Under the pieces are notes generated by a model, which worked only from the letters and a program-made list of their open reading frames with translations, searched no databases and was not told where the DNA came from. Source: Solirubrobacteraceae bacterium (GTDB taxonomy: Bacteria; Actinomycetota; Thermoleophilia; Solirubrobacterales; Solirubrobacteraceae). From it: DNA of 13,818 nt. Location of the stretch: assembly GCA_025928415.1 (NCBI GenBank), contig JAICJK010000021.1, forward strand, positions 1 through 13,818. Reading direction: 5' to 3'. Positions 1 to 7,409 of the stretch are shown piece by piece. A program made the position numbers and the translations under genes. Each line of letters opens with the position of its first letter. Position 1 is the stretch's first letter.

Positions 1-478
1 CGGCGGCGCCGCGCCGGGCAGCCACGCACGCGGGCAGCGGCTCGGTGAACAGCGGCGCCATGATGTCGTGCGGATCGGGGCTGTGCTCGTGGCCGGTCAG
101 ATGGCCGAACTCGTGCACGAGCACGGTGCAGAACTTCGCCCACGTCCACGGAGCGCGGGGGTTGAACTCGACGCGGCAGGAGAAGTTGTGGTCCGGGTCG
201 CCGTAGGCCGTGTGCCGGTTGGCCCAGCTCGACACGGCGTTGACGCGCCGGGCGCGCACCCGCCAGGCGATCGTCACGTGCCCCGAGCACGCCGCGGTGC
301 CCCAGAACCCGTCGGCGACGGCCTCGGCCGCGCTGACGGCGCCCGGGGTCGCGATGGGCGGAGCCGCCGCCGACCTCGCGGCCACCGCGGGCGCGGACAT
401 CGCGCCGCAGCCTGCGAGGCACAGCAGGGTCGCGCTCCTGAGCAGGCGCCACGCGAGCGGTCGGTACTTGGCCGGCAC
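1..478 (-). CDS. Secreted zinc metalloprotease lipoprotein, matrixin-like (C-terminus off the left edge)
   Basis: The gene reads leftward and is cut by the window edge, leaving 159 codons. The GTG at 478-476 is chosen because it gives a short basic N-terminus, a hydrophobic stretch (LLRSATLLC) and a lipobox LAGC with the lipidated Cys at residue 24, so the product should be a membrane-anchored lipoprotein. No good Shine-Dalgarno precedes this GTG, and no other in-frame ATG, GTG or TTG was seen in the preceding 60 bases. Residues 122-132 read HEFGHLTGHEH, an exact HExxHxxGxxH zinc motif of metzincin proteases. It is followed by DIMAP (138-142), matching the Met-turn of M10 matrixins. Three histidines (122, 126, 132) would bind zinc and Glu123 would be the catalytic base. 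Four cysteines after the anchor could form disulfides. The substrate is unknown. The motif supports a metalloprotease strongly; the exact family is less sure. Confidence 0.8.
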   Translation of the reverse strand, partial: MPAKYRPLAWRLLRSATLLCLAGCGAMSAPAVAARSAAAPPIATPGAVSAAEAVADGFWGTAACSGHVTIAWRVRARRVNAVSSWANRHTAYGDPDHNFSCRVEFNPRAPWTWAKFCTVLVHEFGHLTGHEHSPDPHDIMAPLFTEPLPACVAARRGAA

Positions 479-584
479 GCCGACAAGGACAACGCCTCGA
501 TCCCTACCCCAAACCGGTGGGACGAGAAGCCGGGAGCATGCCCGCCCGGAAAGCGACGACCTCGCGCAGCCCGCTCAAGATCGG

Positions 585-609
585 GGCGCGCCGGCCGAGA
601 GCGCGCGCC
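585..609 (-). terminator. GC-rich hairpin after the 102-residue gene, possible terminator
   Basis: Seven-base arms GGCGCGC (585-591) and GCGCGCC (603-609) pair perfectly around an 11-base loop, just beyond the stop codon at 615-617. There is no T-tract on the minus strand, so it is not a canonical intrinsic terminator, and such stems arise by chance in DNA this GC-rich. The rest of the gap 479-614 shows nothing else. Confidence 0.2.
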
Positions 610-614
610 GGGCC

Positions 615-923
615 TCAGCGCCCGGTCGACCGGTGGGCGGGCGCCCGCGTGTGGCCGCGGCGGCCCTGCGCCGACTGCGGCCCGCCGTGCCCGCCGGCCG
701 CGGACGCCTTGCCGATCACGCGCCGCAGCGCGGTGTCGTGCTCGCCCGCCTGCCTGCGCTCGCGCAGCGCGCTGCGGTGGAACTCGCGCAGCACGGCGTC
801 GCGCTTGGGGTCGGGGACCGCGACCACGAGCTTCAGCATCGACGGCGTCTGGGCGACGATCCCGTCGAGCGTCGCGTCGTCGTCGGTGACGGTCACGAGC
901 TGGCCGGCGCGGAGGGGCTTCAT
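615..923 (-). CDS. Small hypothetical protein, 102 residues
   Basis: I do not recognise a family. The first 60 residues look like a folded domain: a beta-rich start (KPLRAGQLVTVTDDDATLDGIV), then LKLVVAVPDPKRDAVL and a charged helix (REFHRSALRERRQ). The last 35 residues are rich in Gly, Ala, Arg and His and probably disordered. The alternation of strands and acidic turns could suit a small beta-barrel or SH3-like fold, but that is speculation. The ATG at 923 is preceded by GTGAGG only two bases away, which is close for a ribosome site. A TAGGGT hexamer (930-935) ends six bases before the ATG and could be a -10 element giving a leaderless mRNA, though no convincing -35 is seen. The gene lies 59 bases downstream of the oxidoreductase stop and has the same orientation. 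Confidence 0.6.
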   Translation of the reverse strand: MKPLRAGQLVTVTDDDATLDGIVAQTPSMLKLVVAVPDPKRDAVLREFHRSALRERRQAGEHDTALRRVIGKASAAGGHGGPQSAQGRRGHTRAPAHRSTGR

Positions 924-982
924 GTCCTCACCCTAGTGACCCGGAAGGCCGGCCCGCGGACGCGCCGGGGGCTCAGAGCCTC

Positions 983-2488
983 TCAGGACGCCACGGGGGC
1001 GGCGGCCACCGGGCGCTCCCGGTAGGGCTGCTCGGTGTCGGCGTCGGTCTGCTCCTCGTGGTAGACGGACTCGACGTTGACGGCCCAGATGTCGTGGCCC
1101 GTGGCGTGCAGGGCGTTGTCGACCGCGCGCATCGCGCTGAGCATCGAGTGGTCGGAGTTGTTGTAGCGGTGCAGCCCGTTGCGCCCGACCTGCTGGAAGC
1201 CCTCCAGCGGGTCCAGCCAGGTGCGGATCGTCGCCACGTTCTCGGCGTAGTCCTCGTCGTAGACCGGGTAGGCCAGCGGGACGCGCGTGACGTAGCCGCG
1301 GCGCACCTGCTCGGGCCGGGCGAGGCCGAGCTGCTCGAGCTCGCGCGTGGCCAGGGCGACGAGGTCCTCGTCGGAGGAGTTCCACATCTCGTCGCCGCGG
1401 AACACGAAGTACTCCATGCCCACGCAGGCCGTGTCCGGGTCGGGGACCATCCACGGGCTCCAGGAGCGGAAGTTCTGGATGCGCCCGACCTTCACGCCGT
1501 CCTCGTGGATGTAGATCCAGTTGTCCGGGAAGAGGTCCTCGCCGTCGAGGATCAGGGAGACGGTCAGGAAGTCGCGGTAGCGCAGGCTCCGGCCGGCCTT
1601 CAGCACCTCAGCGCGCGGCGGCGGGTCGGCGATCGACGCGGTCGCCTGCAGCGGCAGGGAGGAGATGACGTGGGCGGGCTCGATGCGCTCGCCGCCGGCG
1701 TGAATCGCGACCACGCGGCCGTCCTCGTGCTCGATCGCCTCGACCGGGGTCTCGAGCCGCACCTCGCCGCCCATCTCCTCGATGCGGGAGGTCATCATCT
1801 CCCACATCTGGCCCGGGCCGTAGCGGGGGTACTGGAACTTGTCGATCAGGGACTTGATCTTGTCGTCCTTGTTGCCCATGAACGCGGCCTTGGCGGCCGA
1901 GAAGAAGCTCAGCCCCTTGATCCGCTGGGCCGCCCACTCGGCGCGCAGCTCGGTCGTCGGGACGCCCCAGACCTTCTCGGTGTAGCCCTTGAAGAAGTGC
2001 GAGTACAGGCGCCACCCGAAGCGGTTGGACACCCACTGCTCGAGGTTGTCCTCGTTGCCCTTGGGCTTCAGCGCGGCCCGCAGGTAGGACAGCCCGCAGA
2101 GCATCAGCTCCCACGGCCCGAGCTTCTTGATGACGTCCATCCCGTTGAGCGGGTAGTCGAGGTACTTGCCGCGCCAGAAGATGCGGCTCATGCGCGGGCG
2201 CAGCAGGAACTCATCGCCCATGATCTCCAGCCAGAGGTCGTTGACCTCCTGGTTCTTGGTGAAGAAGCGGTGGCCGCCGAGGTCGAAGCGGTAGCCGTCG
2301 GGGTCGACGACCGTCTTGGCGATGCCGCCGACCTGGTCCTCGGCCTCGAACACGATCACGGGCTCGCCGGCCTTGGCCAGCAGGTAGCCCGCCGTCAGGC
2401 CGGCGGGGCCCCCGCCGATCACGACATAGGGGCGGGAGGCTCCAGGCTCGGTCGCGTCGAGGGCGTCCGAGGAGGTGGTCAACGTCAT
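983..2488 (-). CDS. FAD-dependent oxidoreductase, protoporphyrinogen oxidase / UDP-galactopyranose mutase-like
   Basis: The 501-residue protein opens with a Rossmann dinucleotide fold: YVVIGGGPAGLTAGYLLAKAG (GxGxxG at 25-30), a ribose-binding acidic residue in VIVFEAE (about 48) and then VGG. FDLGGHRFF (68-76) and YGPGQMWEMM are typical of the amine oxidase/HemY-like group often found beside sugar-polymer genes. The C-terminal RYNNSDHSMLSAM...NAL segment matches the usual FAD-pyrophosphate closing motif. There is no signal peptide or membrane helix, so it should be a cytosolic flavoprotein. Its substrate cannot be read from sequence. The neighbouring glycosyltransferase-like genes favour a role in glycoconjugate or polyprenyl-sugar metabolism over heme synthesis. 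The ATG at 2488 has GGAG four to five bases upstream. The 98-base gap before it holds a repeat array and a hairpin, so it may have its own promoter. Confidence 0.85.
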   Translation of the reverse strand: MTLTTSSDALDATEPGASRPYVVIGGGPAGLTAGYLLAKAGEPVIVFEAEDQVGGIAKTVVDPDGYRFDLGGHRFFTKNQEVNDLWLEIMGDEFLLRPRMSRIFWRGKYLDYPLNGMDVIKKLGPWELMLCGLSYLRAALKPKGNEDNLEQWVSNRFGWRLYSHFFKGYTEKVWGVPTTELRAEWAAQRIKGLSFFSAAKAAFMGNKDDKIKSLIDKFQYPRYGPGQMWEMMTSRIEEMGGEVRLETPVEAIEHEDGRVVAIHAGGERIEPAHVISSLPLQATASIADPPPRAEVLKAGRSLRYRDFLTVSLILDGEDLFPDNWIYIHEDGVKVGRIQNFRSWSPWMVPDPDTACVGMEYFVFRGDEMWNSSDEDLVALATRELEQLGLARPEQVRRGYVTRVPLAYPVYDEDYAENVATIRTWLDPLEGFQQVGRNGLHRYNNSDHSMLSAMRAVDNALHATGHDIWAVNVESVYHEEQTDADTEQPYRERPVAAAPVAS

Positions 2489-2509
2489 GGCTCCATCTTT
2501 CCCGGCCGA

Positions 2510-2528
2510 CCGGCGTTTTCCGCGCCGG
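2510..2528. repeat. Hairpin in the leader of the FAD oxidoreductase gene
   Basis: CCGGCG (2510-2515) and CGCCGG (2523-2528) pair perfectly around a seven-base loop that reads CGGAAAA on the minus strand. It lies between the glycosyltransferase stop (2587) and the oxidoreductase ATG (2488). It could stop transcription from the upstream gene or be a structured leader. No T-tract follows, so termination is uncertain. Confidence 0.3.
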
Positions 2529-2529
2529 C

Positions 2530-2554
2530 CTAACCATCCCTAACCAGCGCTAAC
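2530..2554 (-). promoter_or_regulatory. Three CTAAC/GTTAG direct repeats at 10-base spacing, candidate regulator site
   Basis: CTAAC occurs at 2530-2534, 2540-2544 and 2550-2554, exactly one helical turn apart. On the minus strand the last two copies read TGGTTAG and the first reads CTGTTAG. They lie 42-66 bases upstream of the oxidoreductase ATG in an otherwise extremely GC-rich stretch. Direct repeats at 10-11 base spacing are the usual target form of OmpR/PhoB-type response regulators, so a tandem operator is a reasonable inference. No regulator gene is present in the window to match it to. Confidence 0.4.
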
Positions 2555-2586
2555 AGACGGCGGGGTGGCGATCTGAGCCTTCGCCG

Positions 2587-4185
2587 TCAGGGCCGCACGA
2601 CGCGGTAGAGCACGGTCCTGACCCCGCGCGGCAGGTGCCGGTGCCCGAACCGCGGCTCCACGGCGATGCGGACCAGGCGCGGGTCGCGGTCGGCGACGCG
2701 CTGCCACTGGGCCGAGCGCCGCCGCACCAGCGCGGTCCACGGCGCTCCCCACGCCGCCGTGCGGATGATCGGCAGCGTGAGCACGAGCGTCTGGCCGGGG
2801 CGCATCGTCGACACCAGCCGGTTCAGCGTCGGCGTCGGGCGGGCGGCCTTCAGGCGGTCCTGCGCGTCGCGCCAGTCGAACACGCCGGGGTCGGGCATCG
2901 GCCCCAGCGACGTGGCCCAGCGCAGGTTGGGCGGGAAGTAGTAGTGCAGGACCGGCACCTGCTCGGGATGCACGGAGACGACGAGGTCGCCGGCCTGCAG
3001 GCTGCCGCGGAGGTTCGCGGCGACCGCCCGCACGTCGGACTTGTGGCTGATCGTCCCGGTCCGGGGGTCGAACCACAGCGCGAGGATGATCGCCAGCGCG
3101 ACCAGCCCGAGGCGCCCCGCGTGGGCCAGGCCGGCGCCGGCCAGCAGCAGCAGCGGGCCGACGATGATCGCGAAGTAGCGCCCGGTGTAGGCCGGGGAGA
3201 TCTGCGAGGCCGTCCAGGCGAACGCGAGCGCGGCGGCGGGCAGCACGCCCAGGGTCCAGACGGCCGTGCGGCGCAGGTCGGCGACCGCCTCGCCGCGCGG
3301 CGCCTGGACGAGCGCCGCCAGGCCGGCCCCGCCGGCCAGCAGCAGCCCGAGCGGCACGACCTGCCCGCCCAGCAGGCTCGTCAGCGGCCCGAGGATGTCC
3401 CCCGGCCCCGGGCGCTCGGACCAGGGCGCGCCGGTGTGCGCCGCCTGGAAGGCGAGCGACGGCAGCCACGGGGCGTAGAGCACGAACGTGATCCCGTAGG
3501 CGATCGCGGCGTCGCGCAGCACCGGCCGGCGGTCGGGCGCGGCACGCGCCGCCGGGGCGAGCGCCACGACGCTCGCCGCGGCCATGAACAGCCCCCAGTT
3601 GTGGGTGTAGACCAGCGCCGCGAGCGCGAGCGCGAACGGCACCAGGAACGCCCGCCGGCGGAACACGAAGACCTGGAGCTGCAGCGCCGCGACCACGAGC
3701 CCGAGGAGCCCCACCAGCGCGTACATCCGCGTCTCCTGCGCGTAGTACGTCAGGAACGGGTTGAGCGCGGCCAGGCCGGCTGCGCACCAGCCCGCCCGCT
3801 CCCCGAACATGCTGCGCCCGGCCCACCAGGCGACGGGGATCGTGGCCAGCGCGAAGGCGAGCGACATCGCATGCGTCGCGCCCTGGCCGTCGCTGAAGAC
3901 GGCCATCCACACGTGCAGCATGAGGTAGTACAGCGGCGGGGAGCCGTCCTCGCGCAGGACCGACGGGATGTCGAAGAAGGGATGGGAGGAGATCCCCACC
4001 GAGAGCCCCTCGTCGATCCAGAACGGCGCGTGGATCGCCGTGCTGCGCAGTGCGAGCGAGAGGCCGACCAGGGCGCTCAGCCCGGCCGCCGCCACGAGCA
4101 GCGCGCGGACGCGCGGCTGGCTCGCCACGCGCTCGCGCAGGGACGCGCGGGCGGCGCTCGAGCTGGGGGTGGCCACGGCGCTCAT
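2587..4185 (-). CDS. GT39/ArnT-like membrane glycosyltransferase (GT-C fold)
   Basis: This 532-residue polytopic membrane protein has an N-terminal helix (about 28-48) followed by HAPFWIDEG. The acidic pair Asp58-Glu59 sits where the first periplasmic loop of GT-C enzymes carries its catalytic acidic motif. SPPLYYLMLHVW follows, as in the PMT_2/ArnT family. About ten hydrophobic segments run to about residue 360, then a soluble C-terminal domain (HPEQVPVLHYYFPPNL and onward). Family members transfer a sugar from a polyprenyl-phosphate donor to a lipid or protein outside the membrane. The real donor and acceptor are unknown. GGAAGG lies about four bases before the ATG. It follows the other membrane gene by 25 bases in the same direction and is probably cotranscribed with it. 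Confidence 0.85.
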   Translation of the reverse strand: MSAVATPSSSAARASLRERVASQPRVRALLVAAAGLSALVGLSLALRSTAIHAPFWIDEGLSVGISSHPFFDIPSVLREDGSPPLYYLMLHVWMAVFSDGQGATHAMSLAFALATIPVAWWAGRSMFGERAGWCAAGLAALNPFLTYYAQETRMYALVGLLGLVVAALQLQVFVFRRRAFLVPFALALAALVYTHNWGLFMAAASVVALAPAARAAPDRRPVLRDAAIAYGITFVLYAPWLPSLAFQAAHTGAPWSERPGPGDILGPLTSLLGGQVVPLGLLLAGGAGLAALVQAPRGEAVADLRRTAVWTLGVLPAAALAFAWTASQISPAYTGRYFAIIVGPLLLLAGAGLAHAGRLGLVALAIILALWFDPRTGTISHKSDVRAVAANLRGSLQAGDLVVSVHPEQVPVLHYYFPPNLRWATSLGPMPDPGVFDWRDAQDRLKAARPTPTLNRLVSTMRPGQTLVLTLPIIRTAAWGAPWTALVRRRSAQWQRVADRDPRLVRIAVEPRFGHRHLPRGVRTVLYRVVRP

Positions 4186-4210
4186 CGGACCTTCCAGGGT
4201 ACGGGCGCCG

Positions 4211-5650
4211 TCACCGGCAGGCGGCCACGATCCGCCAGTCGCGCGTCGCGGCGAGGGTCCGGACGGGCCCGGCCCCCAGCCCGCGCAGGGACGGCCCGGC
4301 GCGGCCGCCGGTGCTGGTCCGCACGCGGAAGACCACCCCCGGCCGCTCGGGGATCAGCTCCACGCGGGTCGTGTGGACGTGCAGCTGCCAGGCCACCGCG
4401 GGGACCAGGAAGGCCCCGGTGTACGGCGTGCCGCAGGCCAGCAGGCGCTTGGCGCCGCCCGCGGCGTCGACCGCCCGCGCGAGCTGGTGGGGCAGCTCGC
4501 CCTGGTAGCGCGCGCCGTCGAGCACCGCGTCGAGGCGATCGAAGGACGGCGCCGCGAACAGCACCGCCGCCCCCACGGCGGCGACCGCCGCGAGGCCGCG
4601 GCCCAGGCCGGCGCCCGCCACCGCGCGGATCGCCCGCAGCAGCTCGCCCGCCGCGCGCCCGGCCCCCGCGCCCGCGACGACCACCGCGAGCGTCACCGGC
4701 ATGATCAGGTAGCGCTGGTTGCCCGAGAAGCCGTCCTTGGTCATGTAGGCCACGATCGCCACCCAGGCCGCCGCCATGGCCGCCAGGCCGGCGACCGTCA
4801 GCGCGTCGCGCCGCTCCCAGCGGCGCGCGAGCAGGCAGGCCAGCGCCAGCGCGAGGCCCACCCACAGCGGCCAGGTCATCATCTGCGCGGCCTTGTCGAG
4901 CACCTCGCGCGCCGGCGCGTCGGCGAACGCGGCCGAGTCGGCCCGCGGCGTGCGGGCGCGCGAGGCGGCCCGCAGCAGGTCGCCCGACCCCCACAGCTCG
5001 GGCGGGAACCACAGGAGCGGCACGAGCGCCAGCGCCGCCGCGACCCGCTTGAGCTCGGCGCGGTCGCGCCACACCATCCACAGCGCGTAGAGACCCAGGA
5101 ACGGCCACGCCTCCGGGCGCAGCAGCCCGGCGGCGATCGCGAGCGCCAGCGCCTGGCGGCGGCGCCCGTCGAGATGGCGGTCGACGGCGCCCAGCACGCA
5201 GGCCGCCAGCAGCCCCTCGGAGTTGCCCAGCGCGCAGCTGCGCACGAACCAGGGGGCGATCAGCAGCGCGCCCGCGGCGGCCGCGCCGCCAGCCGCCGTC
5301 CCGCCCACGCGGCGCGCCACGCGGAAGGCGAGCACCACCGCGACCAGCGCGCCGGCGCGCGCGACCACGAGCCACAGCATCGGCGCGACGTCCGGGCCGG
5401 TGAGCGCGAACGGCGTCGTGAAGAGCACCGGCAGCGGCTTCCACGACGGCCCGTCGACCGTGCTCAGGTCGAGGTGCAGGATCTCGCGCCCCCAGATGAT
5501 CCACGCCCACGGGTCGTAGGTCGGCGCGGACGGGAACAGCAGCGACGCCGCCGCCAGGGCCACGCAGGCGAGGACGATCCAGCGCAGGTCCACGCGGCGT
5601 CGCGTGCGCGGCGCCGCGGGAGCGTCTCGTGGTCGGTCGAGCAGGAGCAT
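4211..5650 (-). CDS. Polytopic membrane protein, GT-C glycosyltransferase-like
   Basis: The 479-residue protein has a short basic N-terminus, a first helix at about 23-40, then PSAPTYDPWAWIIWGREI. Asp46 in YDPWAW could play the part of the acidic loop residue of GT-C enzymes. Further helices include segments around 88-110, 118-135, 165-190, 205-218, 270-290, 300-320 and 330-345. A soluble tail ending in DWRIVAACR has lone cysteines in LLACGTPYTG and at the end. The fold looks like a GT39/GT87-type transferase, but I cannot assign a donor. The ATG at 5650 has no clear Shine-Dalgarno. A TACCCT hexamer (5663-5668) ends 12 bases upstream and may be a -10 giving a very short leader. The gap 5651-5776 otherwise shows nothing convincing. 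It heads a two-gene unit with the GT39 gene. Confidence 0.7.
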   Translation of the reverse strand: MLLLDRPRDAPAAPRTRRRVDLRWIVLACVALAAASLLFPSAPTYDPWAWIIWGREILHLDLSTVDGPSWKPLPVLFTTPFALTGPDVAPMLWLVVARAGALVAVVLAFRVARRVGGTAAGGAAAAGALLIAPWFVRSCALGNSEGLLAACVLGAVDRHLDGRRRQALALAIAAGLLRPEAWPFLGLYALWMVWRDRAELKRVAAALALVPLLWFPPELWGSGDLLRAASRARTPRADSAAFADAPAREVLDKAAQMMTWPLWVGLALALACLLARRWERRDALTVAGLAAMAAAWVAIVAYMTKDGFSGNQRYLIMPVTLAVVVAGAGAGRAAGELLRAIRAVAGAGLGRGLAAVAAVGAAVLFAAPSFDRLDAVLDGARYQGELPHQLARAVDAAGGAKRLLACGTPYTGAFLVPAVAWQLHVHTTRVELIPERPGVVFRVRTSTGGRAGPSLRGLGAGPVRTLAATRDWRIVAACR

Positions 5651-5776
5651 GCCGCGGGCGAGAGGGTAGGGGGTGGCCGTGCGGAGGCGGCGCGCGGCGT
5701 CCCGGCCCGAGGACCAGGCTAGCCCGAGGCCGCCGCGCCTCCCGCGCCCCGCGCCCTTCGCCCGCAGCTCGGAAGC

Positions 5777-6055
5777 TCAGCGCTCGCCGTCGCCGAGCCG
5801 TTCACGGCCCGCCGCGCTGAGGCCGTACATACGCTCGCCGGTGTGGATGTCCACCGGACCGGGCTCCAGCAGGCCGTCGCCGACCGCGGCCCTCCAGGCG
5901 GGCCGGACCTCGTCCTCGGACAGGCTGAGCTCCCAGGCCACGAGACCTGCGCTGGCCTGGCCGAGCTCCCGGACCGTGCTCAGCAGCCTCCGCTCACCGA
6001 GCACGGACGCGCCTTGTACCGCCTGTGAGACACACGCTAGCCCAACGTACCGCAT
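5777..6055 (-). CDS. Small winged-helix-like protein at the end of the disA-ispF operon
   Basis: Ninety-two residues if the ATG at 6055 is used. Residues about 23-88 (RRLLSTVRELGQASAGLVAWELSL...) have the pattern of a winged-helix DNA-binding domain: helix, short helix-turn-helix with LSEDEVRPAWRAAVGDGLLEPG, a wing containing TGERMYGLS, and a final helix AAGRERLG. This is the usual layout of MarR/PadR-like or phage-type winged helices, with no effector domain. A GTG at 6004-6002 (residue 18) would remove the odd cysteine-containing start and is a real alternative. The ATG lies seven bases after the ispF stop, so translation is probably coupled. A DNA-binding role is inferred from pattern only. 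Confidence 0.6.
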   Translation of the reverse strand: MRYVGLACVSQAVQGASVLGERRLLSTVRELGQASAGLVAWELSLSEDEVRPAWRAAVGDGLLEPGPVDIHTGERMYGLSAAGRERLGDGER

Positions 6056-6062
6056 TTCTGTC

Positions 6063-6575
6063 TCAGTCCTGCCGGGAGGGCCGCGCCGGCCGGTGGCCGG
6101 GCTCGACGGTGGCCACGGCCAGCGCCGCGACGCCCTCCTCGCGGCCGACGAACCCGATGCCCTCGCCGGTCGTGGCCTTGACGTTCACGTCCCCCGCCGC
6201 GAGCCCCAGCGCCTCCGCGAGGTTCGCGCGGATCGCGTCGCGGCGGCCGGCGAGCTTCGGCCGCTCGAGGATGACGGTGACGTCGACGTGGACGGGCCGC
6301 CAGCCCGCGGCGGCGACCCGCGCGGCCGCCTCGCGCAGCAGCCCCAGCGAGTCGGCGCCGGCGTAGGCCGCGTCGGTGTCGGGGAAGTGCTGCCCGATGT
6401 CGCCCAGCGACGCCGCGCCGAGCAGCGCGTCGATCACCGCGTGGGTCAGCACGTCGGCGTCGGAGTGGCCCACCAGCCCGAGGCCGCCCTCGTGCTCGAG
6501 CGGCACGCCGCCGAGCACGAGCCGGTGCCCCGCGGCGAGGCGATGGGAGTCCCAGCCGATGCCCGACCGGCTCAC
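6063..6575 (-). CDS. ispF: 2-C-methyl-D-erythritol 2,4-cyclodiphosphate synthase
   Basis: IspF converts 4-diphosphocytidyl-methylerythritol 2-phosphate to the cyclodiphosphate and CMP in the cytosolic MEP isoprenoid pathway, normally as a metal-dependent trimer. The 170-residue product begins [12 protein letters not shown], where Asp9 and His11 are metal ligands. [10 protein letters not shown] follows with His45 as the third ligand, then [11 protein letters not shown] and [16 protein letters not shown], all family signatures. The GTG at 6575-6573 is chosen because GxGxDxHR motifs sit at the very N-terminus in this family. It overlaps the stop of the PHP gene as GTGA, which implies translational coupling. 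The C-terminal extension after VATVEPG is about ten residues longer than usual. Confidence 0.93.
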   Translation of the reverse strand: MSRSGIGWDSHRLAAGHRLVLGGVPLEHEGGLGLVGHSDADVLTHAVIDALLGAASLGDIGQHFPDTDAAYAGADSLGLLREAAARVAAAGWRPVHVDVTVILERPKLAGRRDAIRANLAEALGLAAGDVNVKATTGEGIGFVGREEGVAALAVATVEPGHRPARPSRQD

Positions 6576-7399
6576 CCGAGCGGCTCCAGGCGCCGCTCGC
6601 GCCGCTCGAAGACGGCGAGCTCGGCCACGCCGAGCTCGCCGAGCAGCGCGACGGCCTGCTCGTACCGGAAGCCGAGCTGGTCGGGCACGTGGGCGTCGGA
6701 GCTCAGCGCGATCGGGTTGCCGGCGTCGAGCGCCATCTCCAGGAACGCGGCGCTCGGGTAGATCTCGCCGACCGGCTTGCGCAGCCCGGCGGTGGAGACC
6801 TCGATGGCGACGCCGGAGTCCGCGATCGCCTCCATCGCCAGGTCGTAGTAGAACCGGACGTCCCGGCTGGGCTGCGGGCGCTCCGGGCCCCAGTGCTTGA
6901 CCAGGTCCGGGTGCGCGAGCACGTCGAACATGCCGGTCGCCGCGGCCTCCCCGAGCCAGGTGAAGTAGGTCCGCCAGACCTCGTCGGCCGAGCGGCCCCC
7001 CGTCCACACGTCGTAGCGGTCGTAGTCCAGCGCGCCTTCGCCGAGGAAGTGGATCGAGCCGATGACGTAGTCCCACTCGCGCGCCTCGAGGAGGTCGCGC
7101 ATGCGCTCCTCGCGCCCGGGGACGAAGTCGGCCTCGATGCCGAGGCGCAGGTCGGTGTCCTCGCGGACGAACGCGCAGTAGGCGTCGAGGTCGTCGCGGG
7201 CGTTCTCCCGCCACAGCTCGTGGTCCCACACCTCGAGCGCCTGGGTGAAGCGGTAGACGTGCTCGCTGACGCCGAGCTCGGCGATCCCCCGCTCCTCCGC
7301 GACCACCCGGTAGCGCTCGGCGTTGGCGGCGGTGAAGTAGCGCTCGGCGGGCGTGTCGGGCTCGTCGGGGCGCAGGTGGACGTGGTAGTCGGTCAGCAT
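6572..7399 (-). CDS. PHP-domain phosphatase, probable histidinol-phosphatase
   Basis: The 275-residue protein has the PHP metal site throughout: DYHVHLRP (His6, His8), [39 protein letters not shown] and the closing [11 protein letters not shown]. The length and the GSIHF and AHPDL spacing match HisK/HisJ-type histidinol-phosphatases, which make L-histidinol from its phosphate. General PHP phosphoesterases look similar, so the substrate is not certain. It starts ten bases after the ispD stop and its own stop overlaps the ispF start (GTGA). It is therefore embedded between the two MEP genes, an unusual position for a histidine gene. No other his gene is visible here. Confidence 0.85.
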   Translation of the reverse strand: MLTDYHVHLRPDEPDTPAERYFTAANAERYRVVAEERGIAELGVSEHVYRFTQALEVWDHELWRENARDDLDAYCAFVREDTDLRLGIEADFVPGREERMRDLLEAREWDYVIGSIHFLGEGALDYDRYDVWTGGRSADEVWRTYFTWLGEAAATGMFDVLAHPDLVKHWGPERPQPSRDVRFYYDLAMEAIADSGVAIEVSTAGLRKPVGEIYPSAAFLEMALDAGNPIALSSDAHVPDQLGFRYEQAVALLGELGVAELAVFERRERRLEPLG

Positions 7400-7409
7400 C
7401 GGCCGCGCA

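Noticed and set aside
1058..2533. 491-residue plus-strand reading frame
   Set aside because: It is antisense to the FAD oxidoreductase, with valine- and leucine-rich repetitive composition and no motif.
2635..4704. 689-residue plus-strand reading frame
   Set aside because: It mirrors the two membrane protein genes, is strongly biased to Arg, Gly, Pro and Gln and shows no domain.
5651..5776. Terminator or RNA gene in the gap between the winged-helix gene and the membrane protein gene
   Set aside because: GC-rich partial complementarity only, with no clean stem and T-tract and no tRNA-like features.
6063..7229. 388-residue frame that looks like a long N-terminal extension of IspF
   Set aside because: The extension is the out-of-frame shadow of the PHP gene. 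The GTG at 6575 places the IspF metal motif at the normal N-terminal position.
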